From Limnobacter parvus (lineage in GTDB: Bacteria > Pseudomonadota > Gammaproteobacteria > Burkholderiales > Burkholderiaceae_B): DNA of 64,000 nucleotides. This document shows positions 17,941-27,972 of this stretch, one piece after another (positions within the stretch are counted from its first letter, which is position 1; each line of letters opens with the position of its first letter). The position numbers and the translations under genes were made by a program. The notes under the pieces are model-generated. The model was not told the DNA's origin. It searched no databases and saw nothing but the letters and a program-made list of their open reading frames with translations. The stretch covers positions 248,001-312,000 of the forward strand of contig NZ_JANKHG010000001.1 in assembly GCF_024623725.1 (NCBI RefSeq), read 5' to 3'.

Positions 17941-19106
17941 TTGACTCCAGTTTCCGAAATAACGTTCAGGTACTTCATTCTATCTGCAGGGGGTACATCG
18001 AATTGAATTTGATTGCCACCCCCAGGAAGATATGCTCTTGCAGTTGAGTCTATTTGCGGCCCAACCGGTCCAATTTTCACCGGTATGGGTTGGGTAACCT
18101 CATACTGAACGACCCTGTCGATTTGGGGCTTCCAATCCGCCTTCACCGCTAATTGATTACGCACGTACTCAACATCCGGAATGTCATCAAGTGTTGCAAA
18201 GCCACCAGGTCTGTTGTTTGGTTGACCAGGAGACATTGCCATATTTACCTTCGTGCCAGGCAAAATCACAGCATCGGAAGGCGCTCCATTTATGGGCCAT
18301 GGGGATTGATCGACTTTCAAGCCCTGATATGCAGCAGCGGATTGTGACGAATTTGGGAACTGCCCTTTATGATGTTTTTGGAAATCATTCCATAAGTTGA
18401 CTCGACATTCCTCTTTGCTACTTAACCCCCACGGATCCACCCACGTCATCGGGTTTGGTGCGTACTGATATGCGTTCATTCCACCCAGCAGGCCGATCGG
18501 GTCTTGCGTGGTGAACTGGCCGCAGTTGGGGTCGTAGTACCGGTGCCGGTTGTAGTGTAGCCCTGTTTCGCTGTCGTAATATTGGCCCTGAAAGCGCAGC
18601 GGGTTTTCCACTTCGTTCACATGCGCAAGGGCCAGTGCACCGTAGGTTTTGAAGGTGCTTGACCACACCACTTCGGCGCGGGCGTTGGTGATTTCTCGCG
18701 GTGTGCCGATGTGGTCGGTGTGGTAGTGAAACACTTCACCATGTTGCACCAGTGCCAGTGGTTTGAAGCTGAAGGGTTCGAACAGGTAAGTGCGGTTGCC
18801 GCGTGCGTCGTAATTAAACCGGCGGTTGCCTTGGCGCTTTAGCCTGTTGCCCGGGGTTTGTTGGGGCCTGCGTGCGTTGGGGCTGGTAGGTTCGGGCAGG
18901 GCTTTGCATGCTTGTGCGTCGGTGGCTTCTTGCCCTTAAAGCGCTTCAAGCAGGTTGCTGGCTGGGTCGAACAAAAACGCTTCAGGTGTGGGGCCTTCAA
19001 CAGTTCGCAACCTGTCCAGCACATCGTAGTGGTACAGGCTGGTGCCGTGGCCTTGGTCGTCAATTCGAACCAATTGGTTGCGCTGGTTGTAGCAGTAGCG
19101 CCTTCT
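17937..19106 (-). pseudogene. Displaced RHS core fragment with a second toxin tip
   Basis: This segment repeats the last part of the RHS core of the gene at 19469-24409 and then switches to a different tip of about 157 residues after DPWGL. Compared with the full gene it lacks 243 bp (81 codons, in frame). The loss matches bases 20287-20529 and the junction lies at a shared TGCGG. It also has TAA (18936-18938) where the full gene has GAA. Similarity stops near 19106, so there is no N-terminal part. A GTG-started frame (18749-17937) would still give 270 residues. The tip (VILPGTKVNMAMSPGQ, ending LPGGGNQIQFDVP) may be an ADP-ribosyltransferase-like toxin, but that is a guess. Confidence 0.75.
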
Positions 19107-19148
19107 GGAAAAATGAAGACTGTTAGATCAGATTGAAACCACTACATA

Positions 19149-19472
19149 TTAAGACAAAGTCAAGGTGGTACTTGTGCCATCAATCCATGCGACTCTTATG
19201 TAATCGCCTGAAAGCAACCCTTGGTCTCGAAAAAATTCAAATAATTCTGATGGCGACCATTCACGGCCAGCGGAGAATGCAAAATCATTGGCCCTAAGCT
19301 CTTGAAATAACCTCACGCGGTCATTCGGACTATTAACCGACAAAGTAAAACTTAAAGGACTCTCTTCTGAAAATCCGAGTTGTTTCAAGCAACTCGCGCC
19401 TACTTGAGACAACGCAATAACCCTCAAAAATGAGGAGTTCGCTTCAACAACATAACCTGAAATTTCAATCAT
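19149..19472 (-). CDS. Putative immunity protein of the full RHS toxin
   Basis: A 107-residue acidic soluble protein starting with MIEISGYVVEANSSFLRVI. Its ATG overlaps the stop codon of the 1646-residue RHS gene (ATGA), so toxin and partner are made together. Cognate immunity genes lie exactly here in polymorphic-toxin loci. No named immunity family is recognised. Confidence 0.6.
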   Translation of the reverse strand: MIEISGYVVEANSSFLRVIALSQVGASCLKQLGFSEESPLSFTLSVNSPNDRVRLFQELRANDFAFSAGREWSPSELFEFFRDQGLLSGDYIRVAWIDGTSTTLTLS

Positions 19473-22400
19473 GGCCCAATCTTGATTTGAGTAATCGTTT
19501 TTACGTGAGGAACATCAATAGTAGGTATGGAATCTATGACAAGCTCTGGCGCACCCCCTGGTAGATGCATTCCAGGCCCCTCAAAAAATCTATTTCCTTC
19601 CAGCGGACTTCTTGGCGCCATAGCCTGAATGTTAGTTACTTCTCGAATTTTGAAGTCCCCATCGAGTGATTTAGGTTCTAAACCAAAGGCACTTTCCAAC
19701 TGTCTTGCCTGACTTTGTGAAATTTCCGAAAGATCATTAAATTCGCCAATTACGTCAGATATTCCTTGACGATCAGTTACAAAGCTACCATTTCTGCCGA
19801 TAGTGGGATACTGATCCCACTCCACTGGGCTGATGTTGTAAGCGACATTGTCTTTCAACATTTGCGATTGTCTTACTCTGGCATTAGCCACTCGATCGAA
19901 AGCACTGTCCTTACAACTCAACCCCCAGGGATCCACCCACATCATGGGGTTGGGTGCGTACTGGTACGCATTCATTCCACCCAGCAGGCCGATCGGGTCT
20001 TGCGTGGTGAACTGTCCGCAGTTGGGGTCGTAGTATCGGTGCCTGTTGTAGTGTAGCCCTGTTTCGCTGTCGTAATATTGGCCTTGAAAGCGCAGAGGGT
20101 TTTCCACTTCGTTCACATGGGCCAGGGCAAGTGCACCGTAGGTTTTGAAGGTGCTTGACCACACTACTTCCGCGCTGCTATTGGTGATTTCTCGCGGTGT
20201 GCCAATGTGGTCGGTGTGGTAGTGAAACACCTCATCGTTTTGAACCAGTGCCAGTGGTTTGAAGCTGAAGGGTTCGAACAGGTAAGTGCGGCTGGGGCAA
20301 TCTGAATTGATGTTCAGCTGATTGCTAACCTCGCCCAGCAATACGTCGCCGTTCCAGTAAAAAGTGGTGTTGCCACGCTCGCTATTTTTCGAAATTCGCC
20401 TGCCCAGTGCGTCGTAGGTGTAGCGGGTTACAACACCACCCACATTCACTTCAACAAGCTGGTTTTGGGCGTTGTACCTGTAGCGCGTTACTTGCCCCTG
20501 GCGTGGGCCTCGCTCAATAATTTCTTCAATGCGGTTGCCGCGTGCGTCGTAATTAAACCGGCGGTTGCCTTGGCGCTTTAGCCTGTTGCCCGGGGTTTGT
20601 TGGGGCCTGCGTGCGTTGGGGCTGGTGGGTTCTGGCAGGGCACGGCTTGCTTGTGCATCTGTGGCTTCTTGTCCTTCAAGCGCTTCAAGCAGGTTACTGG
20701 CTGGGTCGAACAAAAACGCTTCAGGTGTGGGACCTTCAACAGTGCGCAACCTGTCCAGCACGTCGTAGTGGTACAGGCTGGTGCCGTGGCCCTGGTCGTC
20801 GATTCGAACCAGTTGGTTGCGCTGGTTGTAGCAGTAGCGCCTTCTTGAAACTGTGGGTGCAAGTTCGCTTGATTTCTCGCGGCGGTTAACTTGCCCCACC
20901 AACCTGCCTTGTGGGTCGTACAGGCTTTGGGTGTTAACCTGGTTGCTTAGTTTGCGCACCACTTCCCGGCCCAGGGTGTCGCGTTCAAACTGTGCCAACA
21001 ATTCGCCATTGAAATTGATTTCGCTGATCAAGCCCAGTGCGTTGTATTGGTAGGCCAAAGCGCCCGCAGGCAACCCGCCATTCAGGCCGCCACCCATTGC
21101 ACCCCAAGCAGTTTGCTTTAACCAGCCCGCTGGGTTGTATTGGTGTTCAATTCGATGTTGGTCTTGCAGTTCAGCCAGCACGCGTCCTTCCGCGTCTACT
21201 TCCCATTGCAAGGTGCGGTGCGCATTGCTGGCTTGCACCAGTTGGCCTTGCAGGTTATAGCTGTAGGCAGCTTCTTCGCCATCGCTGTGCGTGGCTTTCA
21301 GCAAACGGCCCAGTGCGTCGCGTTTGTAGCGAGTATCAGCCAATGGTTGATCAGGAATTTGATCGAGGTAGATCGCCTCACCGCCATTGCCGCCCCCGTT
21401 GCCATGAAGCACCCCCCATTCCTGTTTTTCAACAAGGTGTCCAACCGCGTTGTACTGGTAAGTTTGCACGCGGCCATCAAAGCCGCTTTCTTTCACCAAG
21501 CGTTCAGCCAAGTCGTATTCAAAGTGGCAGCTTTGGCCGTTTTCGTTTTGCAGTTCAATCAGGTTGCGTTCGCTGTCGTAGCGGTAGCGCAGGCGCAAAC
21601 CCATGGGGTCGATGCGCGCGGTGGGTTGGCTTAGGCGGTCGGCGTATTCATACACCGTGCTGCGGCCAGTGGGGTCGGTGATGCTTTCAAGCTGGCCCAG
21701 CGGGGTGTAGCTGTATTCAGTGCTCAAACCTTCGTGGTTGCTAGCGCGGGTGCAGCGGCCCATTAGGTCGTAGGCGTAAGAAGCACTGCGGCCCAGCGGG
21801 TTGCCAATGCTGGCCAGCCTGCCCCATGTATCAAACTGATAAGTGCTGCTTTGCCCAAGTGCATTGGTTTGCGCTTGTACCTGGCCCTGCGCGTTGTACA
21901 AAATTCGCGTGCTTTGGCCCAGTGGGTTGATGCTTTCGCACAGCAAACCCAAAGGGTTGTAACGGTAACGCGTGGTGGCGCCTGTGGCATCGGTGTGGGT
22001 CGCTAACAAACCTTCTGCGGTGTACGTGTTGGTGCGCACATTGCCGGCGGCATCGGTGTGCTTCAGTACTTGCCCCTGCCGGTTCACTTCAAACTGGTGT
22101 GCCTGCCCCAGCTTGTTAATGTAGCCCACCAAGTGGCCTTGACTGTTGTACTGAAACTGTTCACGGTGGCCCAATGCATCAGTTTGTTCCAGCAGCTGCC
22201 CGTTGCTGTTGTAAAGGGTACGTGTGGTAACACCTTCAGGGCCCCTTTCAAGCACAGGCAAGCCCTGCGCATTGAACTGGTATTCAGTACGGGCACCGCG
22301 GCTGTCGATTGATGCACTGCTGTTTGGGTTGCCATTCACATTCCACTCAAACCGATAGTGGTAGGTGGGTTTGCCATCAATGGGGTCGCCCCACTGGCGA

Positions 22401-24409
22401 ACGCAACGGGAGTTCTCTTCCGCACTTTCCCATTCAAAATTAATGTTGTAGCCACTTTTCAGCGTGCGCTGAACCAGCACATTGCGTGCGTTGTAGGCGT
22501 ATTTTTCTTCGAACCCAGCCGCGTCGCTTGCGCCAACAAGTTGACCCAATTCGTTGTAGCGGTATTGCACCAACGCCAACTGATTTAACACCATGGGGTC
22601 AGTTTCATCAGCGGGTGAAACGCCCTGCGCAAGTTGGACCACTTGCGCAATCAATCCTTGTTCGTTGTAGGCCAACACCCAGGTGCTTTGGCTGGTGTGC
22701 AAGTGGGTGGGCAAGCCCTTGGTGTAGCCCACACGCAGTGCGTTGCCAAATGCATCTTCAATGCGCACCAATGCGCAAATGCCTTCTTTGCCCTCGATAC
22801 TTTCAAAGTGCCAAGCCAGGCCCAAACCATTGCTGCTTTGCAATCGATAAGTACTTTCACTGGTGCGCACCAGCGTTAAAAACTCACTGGTGTTGGTGCA
22901 GCGCTGGCCCACTTTCAATGGTTTGAAATAAACGGTGCGGCCTTCGTCGTCAATGTAATTCAGGCTGCCTGCCTGCACTTGAATGTGCTGGCTTAAGGGG
23001 TGTACCCAGCCCGCACCCACGCCTGCATTAAAGCCTTGTTCAGCCAAACTGCTGCGGTAGGTGCGTTGCCAGCTCAACCCCACCAAGCCGGGCATGGAAC
23101 AGTCCACAAGCTGCAACAACTCCTCACCGTTGATCATGCTGATGGGTTCGCCCGCAGTTTTTGTGTCGCTTACCTTTAGCGTATTTGCGCCCTGGGAATT
23201 TGAATCGGTTGGCTTGGTGCTGCTGGCTGAATTGCCTGAACTGGCGGCATTGCGCGGCTGCGTTTTTGACTGTGGGCCTTTCGAACCGGATGCAGGTGCA
23301 TTTTCAACCAAGCGCATTTTTGGCGCCTGTGCTTTTTCCACGGCCGAGGCATAACGCGCCAAATGACGCAGTGCCGCCATGGTGAATGGGCCCACATGAC
23401 TTGCTGCTTTTGCCGTTCGCGCACCCACACGCGCTGCAGCCACGGCCACTGAACCACCCAAGGTGGCGATGGCCAACAACACTTCAATACCAATGGCCAC
23501 CACCACCGTGGCTGCATTGCGCAAGCGCCTTAGATGCGGTGTGCTTTCAGAATAGCCATCGAGAAATTCGAACAGTCCAGTGCGCAGCAAACGGTCGGAT
23601 CCGATCAGGTTAAACAAGCGCAAACCTTCCTTCATCGCCGCCAACATTTCTTGCGCGGTGTTGTACGCCGCCATGCCCGCACCAATCAGCATTTGCCGAA
23701 TTTGCGCAAAGTTGGAATTGATAATTGTGTCCATGCCATGGCAGGTGGCCTTCACTGCGCCAACTGTGAATTCAACCGTAACGGTGATCAGGCTCCATAG
23801 ACCCTGGATAAAACCCATGGCTGCAGCACCTGCACCCGCACCAATCGCTTTGCCTTCTGCCCACAGTTCATGAATTCGGTTTTTTACCTTGAATTCCAGA
23901 TTTTGTGCATCGTGTTCGCGCCAGCGGGCCAGCAAAATGGTGGCCATTTCAACCAGGGCCTGACCTCGTTCATGTTCAGGGCTACCTGCGGGGTGCTGCA
24001 CCAAACTACTTTCGCTGGCCCAGTAAATACTTTGGGGGTCAAGCAGGTCTTTCTGCGGATTGCCTGAAAGCGGAATTTTTACAACCAGCAGGTCGCCCGT
24101 GAATGCTGCCGTGCGTTGGCGCTCGGTGCGCCCAACCAGCCAGCCGGGTTCATACAAGTCGCCATGAAGCAGGCCGAAATACGTCAGTACTTTACAATCC
24201 ACGGAGTCGCCAGTGCGTGTGCGCGGAAAACCGTGCAGCAACAACTCGTCCAGTTCTGTGTCGTTAATGGATTCTCGGTGCAAGGCCAACCAAGGCGAAA
24301 GCACGGTGCGCTTGTCGAAAAAAGCCCAGTAGTTGCCGCGAAAACGCAGCCCCAAGCCGGGCTTTACGGATTGACCGAATACGGGAATTTGAGCGAAATC
24401 CATGGACAC
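19469..24409 (-). CDS. RHS-repeat polymorphic toxin, full length
   Basis: A 1646-residue protein. A non-repeat N-terminal domain (1-185) is followed by hydrophobic helices (about 190-225 and 295-335), a Ser/Asn-rich linker (365-410) and a DUF6531-type stretch (GEPISMINGEELLQLVDCSM). Dozens of YD repeats then lead to the RHS core (YYDSETGLHYNRHRYYDPNC), ending at DPWGL near residue 1497. The last 149 residues are the variable tip, with LEGNRFFEGPGMHLPGGAPE; this resembles polymorphic toxin type 46, tentatively. The RHS shell encloses the tip and cuts it after the core. No PAAR domain is visible, so the delivery route is open. The start may be GTG 24409 or ATG 24403. Confidence 0.88.
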   Translation of the reverse strand: MSMDFAQIPVFGQSVKPGLGLRFRGNYWAFFDKRTVLSPWLALHRESINDTELDELLLHGFPRTRTGDSVDCKVLTYFGLLHGDLYEPGWLVGRTERQRTAAFTGDLLVVKIPLSGNPQKDLLDPQSIYWASESSLVQHPAGSPEHERGQALVEMATILLARWREHDAQNLEFKVKNRIHELWAEGKAIGAGAGAAAMGFIQGLWSLITVTVEFTVGAVKATCHGMDTIINSNFAQIRQMLIGAGMAAYNTAQEMLAAMKEGLRLFNLIGSDRLLRTGLFEFLDGYSESTPHLRRLRNAATVVVAIGIEVLLAIATLGGSVAVAAARVGARTAKAASHVGPFTMAALRHLARYASAVEKAQAPKMRLVENAPASGSKGPQSKTQPRNAASSGNSASSTKPTDSNSQGANTLKVSDTKTAGEPISMINGEELLQLVDCSMPGLVGLSWQRTYRSSLAEQGFNAGVGAGWVHPLSQHIQVQAGSLNYIDDEGRTVYFKPLKVGQRCTNTSEFLTLVRTSESTYRLQSSNGLGLAWHFESIEGKEGICALVRIEDAFGNALRVGYTKGLPTHLHTSQSTWVLAYNEQGLIAQVVQLAQGVSPADETDPMVLNQLALVQYRYNELGQLVGASDAAGFEEKYAYNARNVLVQRTLKSGYNINFEWESAEENSRCVRQWGDPIDGKPTYHYRFEWNVNGNPNSSASIDSRGARTEYQFNAQGLPVLERGPEGVTTRTLYNSNGQLLEQTDALGHREQFQYNSQGHLVGYINKLGQAHQFEVNRQGQVLKHTDAAGNVRTNTYTAEGLLATHTDATGATTRYRYNPLGLLCESINPLGQSTRILYNAQGQVQAQTNALGQSSTYQFDTWGRLASIGNPLGRSASYAYDLMGRCTRASNHEGLSTEYSYTPLGQLESITDPTGRSTVYEYADRLSQPTARIDPMGLRLRYRYDSERNLIELQNENGQSCHFEYDLAERLVKESGFDGRVQTYQYNAVGHLVEKQEWGVLHGNGGGNGGEAIYLDQIPDQPLADTRYKRDALGRLLKATHSDGEEAAYSYNLQGQLVQASNAHRTLQWEVDAEGRVLAELQDQHRIEHQYNPAGWLKQTAWGAMGGGLNGGLPAGALAYQYNALGLISEINFNGELLAQFERDTLGREVVRKLSNQVNTQSLYDPQGRLVGQVNRREKSSELAPTVSRRRYCYNQRNQLVRIDDQGHGTSLYHYDVLDRLRTVEGPTPEAFLFDPASNLLEALEGQEATDAQASRALPEPTSPNARRPQQTPGNRLKRQGNRRFNYDARGNRIEEIIERGPRQGQVTRYRYNAQNQLVEVNVGGVVTRYTYDALGRRISKNSERGNTTFYWNGDVLLGEVSNQLNINSDCPSRTYLFEPFSFKPLALVQNDEVFHYHTDHIGTPREITNSSAEVVWSSTFKTYGALALAHVNEVENPLRFQGQYYDSETGLHYNRHRYYDPNCGQFTTQDPIGLLGGMNAYQYAPNPMMWVDPWGLSCKDSAFDRVANARVRQSQMLKDNVAYNISPVEWDQYPTIGRNGSFVTDRQGISDVIGEFNDLSEISQSQARQLESAFGLEPKSLDGDFKIREVTNIQAMAPRSPLEGNRFFEGPGMHLPGGAPELVIDSIPTIDVPHVKTITQIKIGP

Positions 24410-24516
24410 TTTGCGGACGAATAACCGTGGAAAGTTACTTGCCCGCGTGGATTTCAGCGAATCGAATCAGTTCGGGTGATTACTCCCGAGTGATGGGGTG
24501 AGCGTTTAAACCATTT

Positions 24517-24798
24517 CTAAACTATCTTTGCATTCCGGAATAGCTGGTCTACGGTAAGCCGCGCCAAGCTGCCTTCGTCACGCGGGTCGGTCGACGAATA
24601 CAAACCAACCTGCAAGGCATCAAGCACCGCGAACAAACGGTTTACGCTGATTGAACCTGGGTTTTTTTCCAGGGAAGACACTGTACGTTGGTCGATGCCG
24701 AGTTTCTCGCCCAATTGCTTTTGAGTGAGACCCAGTTCCCGCCTGCGAGTGCGAATGAGAAAGGTCACATCATTTAAATTTACTTTTTTTAGTGCCAT
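24517..24798 (-). CDS. XRE-family regulator (HipB-like)
   Basis: A 93-residue DNA-binding protein with a helix-turn-helix at residues about 12-60 (RTRRRELGLTQKQLGEKLGI then QRTVSSLEKNPGSISVNRL). The layout matches HipB-type antitoxins, which repress their own operon and bind a HipA kinase. No hipA gene is adjacent, so it is either an orphan regulator or a remnant. It follows the aldehyde dehydrogenase by 25 bases on the same strand and may be co-transcribed with it. Confidence 0.75.
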   Translation of the reverse strand: MALKKVNLNDVTFLIRTRRRELGLTQKQLGEKLGIDQRTVSSLEKNPGSISVNRLFAVLDALQVGLYSSTDPRDEGSLARLTVDQLFRNAKIV

Positions 24799-24823
24799 TT
24801 TTTTGTTTCGAATTTGTTAAGTT

Positions 24824-26224
24824 TTACAGCTTGATGACTGCCATCTTTTCTTGGGTCATGTCGCGCATAGTGTGCCCTATGCCACCCATGCCATAACCCG
24901 ATTGACGGCGCCCCCCGAACGGCATCCAATCAACACGAAACGCGGTGTGGTCGTTGACCATCACTGCTGTGGCGTCAATTTCACGCACACAGCGCAAAGC
25001 GACATTCAGCTTCTGTGTAAACACCGCAGCCTGAAACGCAACTGGCAAGCTGTTGGCTTGTTCAATCGCACTGCTTAGCGAGTCGGTACCATACACACAC
25101 ACCACGGGTCCAAACACTTCTTGAGTACTTATTTTGGCTTGCTTGGGTGGATTCAATAACACTGTGGGGGCGTATGCGGTTTTACCCAATTTGTTTGCGC
25201 CACACAGCACCTTCGCACCACCCGCGACTGCTTCATTAACCCACTGATCAACGCGCTCAACTTCATTCGGGTTGACGAGTGGGCCGCATTCCGTGTCGGC
25301 CTGAATGGCATTGCCCACTTTGAGTTGTGAAGCCTTGTCAGCAATAGCCTGAGCCACGGATGAGACAATATCTTCTGGCACATAAATTTTCTGTACGCTA
25401 ACGCACACTTGCCCTGAATGGTAAAAGCCGCCTTTAACCAAAGCGGGAATCATGGCATCCACATTGGCAGTTTCGTCGACAATAACCGGGGCCACGCCGC
25501 CATGTTCAAGCGCGCAACGCGTGCCTGGGGCCAGCTTGCTTTTAAGCCTCCAACCCACAGCACCTGAACCGATGAAACTGAAAAACGCCACACGGGAATC
25601 GGTCACCATTTGTTCGGCCACATCGCTTTTGCAGGGTGCGAACCGGCACCATTCTTCTGGCAAGCCAGCTTCATACAACATGTGGACGAAAGCCTGGCAG
25701 CTCAATGGTGTCGCGCTGGCGGGTTTTACCAGCACCGGGCAACCTGTGGCAATGGCTGGGCCAACCTGGTGAACAATCAAATTCAGGGGGTGGTTGAACG
25801 CAGAAACCGCAACCACTGGCCCAATCGGTTCGCGGGTGGTGAACGCCATGCGACCTGAACCCGCTGCGGTCAGGTCCATCGGTATTTCATGACCCGTCAG
25901 GTGGCTGAGTTCTTTGATGCACAGTTCTACACCGTCGATGGCGCGAGTTACTTCGACCTTGGCGTCAATCAATGGCTTGCCACCTTCATTTGCTATTTGA
26001 AAGGCGAGTTCATCGAATTTGCCCTGCATTATTTGCGCGGTCTTTTTCAAGATGGCAATTCGCTGGTGGGCCGGAAGCCACTTGGCGCGTTGCTTGTGAA
26101 GTTGGCTAGCGACATTCAACCAGCCATCAATGGTCGGCCAATCCACCAGCTTTACTTCGCCTATTGGGTCCAGGGAGTACGGGTTGACCACTTCCAACAT
26201 TGAATTGCTTGCAGACTTGTTCAT
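24824..26224 (-). CDS. NAD(P)-dependent aldehyde dehydrogenase
   Basis: A 466-residue ALDH-superfamily enzyme. The catalytic Cys is in HSGQVCVSVQ, the general-base Glu in CALEHGGVAPV, and the Asn that stabilises the oxyanion in VSAFNHPLNL. The final EVFGPVVCVYG is also typical. ATG at 26224 overlaps the stop of the upstream TPP enzyme (ATGA); an extension to 26233 gives only three more residues. Coupling with the TPP enzyme suggests they share a pathway in which one makes or uses an aldehyde; the substrate is unknown. Confidence 0.85.
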   Translation of the reverse strand: MNKSASNSMLEVVNPYSLDPIGEVKLVDWPTIDGWLNVASQLHKQRAKWLPAHQRIAILKKTAQIMQGKFDELAFQIANEGGKPLIDAKVEVTRAIDGVELCIKELSHLTGHEIPMDLTAAGSGRMAFTTREPIGPVVAVSAFNHPLNLIVHQVGPAIATGCPVLVKPASATPLSCQAFVHMLYEAGLPEEWCRFAPCKSDVAEQMVTDSRVAFFSFIGSGAVGWRLKSKLAPGTRCALEHGGVAPVIVDETANVDAMIPALVKGGFYHSGQVCVSVQKIYVPEDIVSSVAQAIADKASQLKVGNAIQADTECGPLVNPNEVERVDQWVNEAVAGGAKVLCGANKLGKTAYAPTVLLNPPKQAKISTQEVFGPVVCVYGTDSLSSAIEQANSLPVAFQAAVFTQKLNVALRCVREIDATAVMVNDHTAFRVDWMPFGGRRQSGYGMGGIGHTMRDMTQEKMAVIKL

Positions 26225-27876
26225 ATTAAGCACACCTTTGCAGCCAGTTCATCAATCAGTACTTTTTTATTCTCGGAATAATCCACCGGTACATCCACAA
26301 TGTGCACGCCACCGGCTTTGAATGCGCGGTCGAAAGTGGGTACCAGTTCATCGGCGCTGCCCACACGGTGCCCCGTGGCACCATAGGCTTCGGCGTATTT
26401 CACAAAGTCGGGATTACCGAATTCAAGACCCCAGTCGGCAAAGCCAACATGTTCTTGTTTCCAGCGAATCATGCCGTACGAACTGTCGTTCAAAATGGTC
26501 ACCACCAAATTCATTTTCAGGCGCACGGCTGTTTCAATTTCTTGCGAATTCATCATGAAACCACCGTCCCCGCAAATGGCCATTACCCGGCGGTCGGGGT
26601 ACAACATGGCGGCCATCATGGCCGATGGCAGACCTGCACCCATGGTGGCCAGTGCGTTATCAAGCAGCACGGTGTTTGGCTCGTAGGCTTTGTAGTTGCG
26701 GGCGTACCAAAGTTTGTAAATGCCGTTGTCCAGGGCAATGATGTCTTTGGCACCCATGGCCTTGCGTGTTTCCGCCACCAGCCGTTGTGGAATGATGGGG
26801 AAGCGATTGTCATCTGCACCCTCTTTGATGTGCAGCTCCACTTCTTCGCGAATTCGGTTGAAGTAGGCCAAATCACACACCACTTTGCCGCCGATTTTCT
26901 GGGTCAGTTTTTGCACGGAACGCGCCAAATCGCCCACTACCTCACATTGTGGAAAATACACTTGGTCTACTTTGGCAGAACGGTAATTCACATGAATTAC
27001 TTTTTTGCCGCCATGGCTCATGAAGAAGGGTGGCTTTTCAACGACGTCGTGACCCACATTGATAATCAAATCAGATCGCTCAATCGCGCAATGCAAATAA
27101 TCACCATCTGACAATGCAGCGGTGCCCAGAAAATGCGGCGAGCCTTCATCGACCACACCTTTACCCATCTGAGTACTGAAAAAAGGAATGCCCGTGGTTT
27201 CAATAAATTCCTGCAAGGCAAGCCGGGCTTGCTTGCGGTTGGCACCTGCCCCCAACAGCACCAGGGGCATGCGGGCAGAGCGAATCATGGAAACAGCTTC
27301 GTTCAGCACCGTGTCGTCGGCAACCGCATAATGCCGCTCACTGCGGGGAATTACTTTCGCAGTGGTGGGCTCAGCGGCAATGTCTTCGGGCAGTTCAAGC
27401 AGCACGGCGCCAGGCCGCTCTTCTTCAGCCACACGAAACGCTTCGCGAACAAGGGCTGGAATATTGTTGCCATGAACAATCTGCTTGCTCATTTTACAAA
27501 TGGGAGCAAACAGATTGACCACGTCAATAATTTGGAATTGGCCTTGCTTGGATTTCTTGATGGGCTTTTGCCCAGTGATCATGATGAGAGGAAATGCACC
27601 CAGATGGGCATATGCCGCAGGGGTTGTGAAGTTGGTTGCCCCAGGCCCCAGCGTGGCCATGCAAACCCCCGCCCTTCCAGTTAAGCGCCCGTAGGTGGCT
27701 GCCATGAAGCCCGCGCCTTGTTCATGCCGGGTCAGCACAAGCTTGATGCTGCTGTTGCGCAGGCTTTCAAGCATGTCGAGGTTTTCTTCGCCCGGCACAG
27801 CGAAAATGTGTTTTACACCTTCCGCTTCAAGGGCCTGAACGAAAAGGTCGGAAGCTTTGGTGCTGGGGTTCGACAT
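26221..27876 (-). CDS. Acetolactate synthase-like TPP-dependent enzyme
   Basis: A 551-residue three-domain enzyme. The activating Glu of the Pyr domain is in AVPGEENLDML, the central domain spans about 190-330, and the TPP/Mg motif runs from GDGGFMMNSQ to the Asn about 26 residues later (ILNDSSYGMI). It resembles catabolic acetolactate synthase large subunits; no regulatory subunit gene is adjacent, so a biosynthetic Ilv role is unlikely. Related folds include glyoxylate carboligase and benzoylformate decarboxylase. It is first in an operon with the aldehyde dehydrogenase. Confidence 0.8.
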   Translation of the reverse strand: MSNPSTKASDLFVQALEAEGVKHIFAVPGEENLDMLESLRNSSIKLVLTRHEQGAGFMAATYGRLTGRAGVCMATLGPGATNFTTPAAYAHLGAFPLIMITGQKPIKKSKQGQFQIIDVVNLFAPICKMSKQIVHGNNIPALVREAFRVAEEERPGAVLLELPEDIAAEPTTAKVIPRSERHYAVADDTVLNEAVSMIRSARMPLVLLGAGANRKQARLALQEFIETTGIPFFSTQMGKGVVDEGSPHFLGTAALSDGDYLHCAIERSDLIINVGHDVVEKPPFFMSHGGKKVIHVNYRSAKVDQVYFPQCEVVGDLARSVQKLTQKIGGKVVCDLAYFNRIREEVELHIKEGADDNRFPIIPQRLVAETRKAMGAKDIIALDNGIYKLWYARNYKAYEPNTVLLDNALATMGAGLPSAMMAAMLYPDRRVMAICGDGGFMMNSQEIETAVRLKMNLVVTILNDSSYGMIRWKQEHVGFADWGLEFGNPDFVKYAEAYGATGHRVGSADELVPTFDRAFKAGGVHIVDVPVDYSENKKVLIDELAAKVCLI

Positions 27877-27972
27877 GGGCGCTCTCCTTGTGGGTGAACG
27901 CCCAGTGTCTGCCTCTTACGCCTTAATTTCAATAGTTATGTCCATTCTGCATATGATTATTCCGTCATAAAC

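Noticed and set aside
19469..24409. PAAR domain or T6SS spike link in the RHS protein
   Set aside because: The N-terminal 185 residues show no PAAR motif repeats and no vgrG, eagR or T6SS gene is in the window.
24517..24798. HipBA toxin-antitoxin locus
   Set aside because: The HipB-like gene is not beside a hipA gene; the HipA-like protein at 39023 is 14 kb away in the transposon and coupled to another gene.
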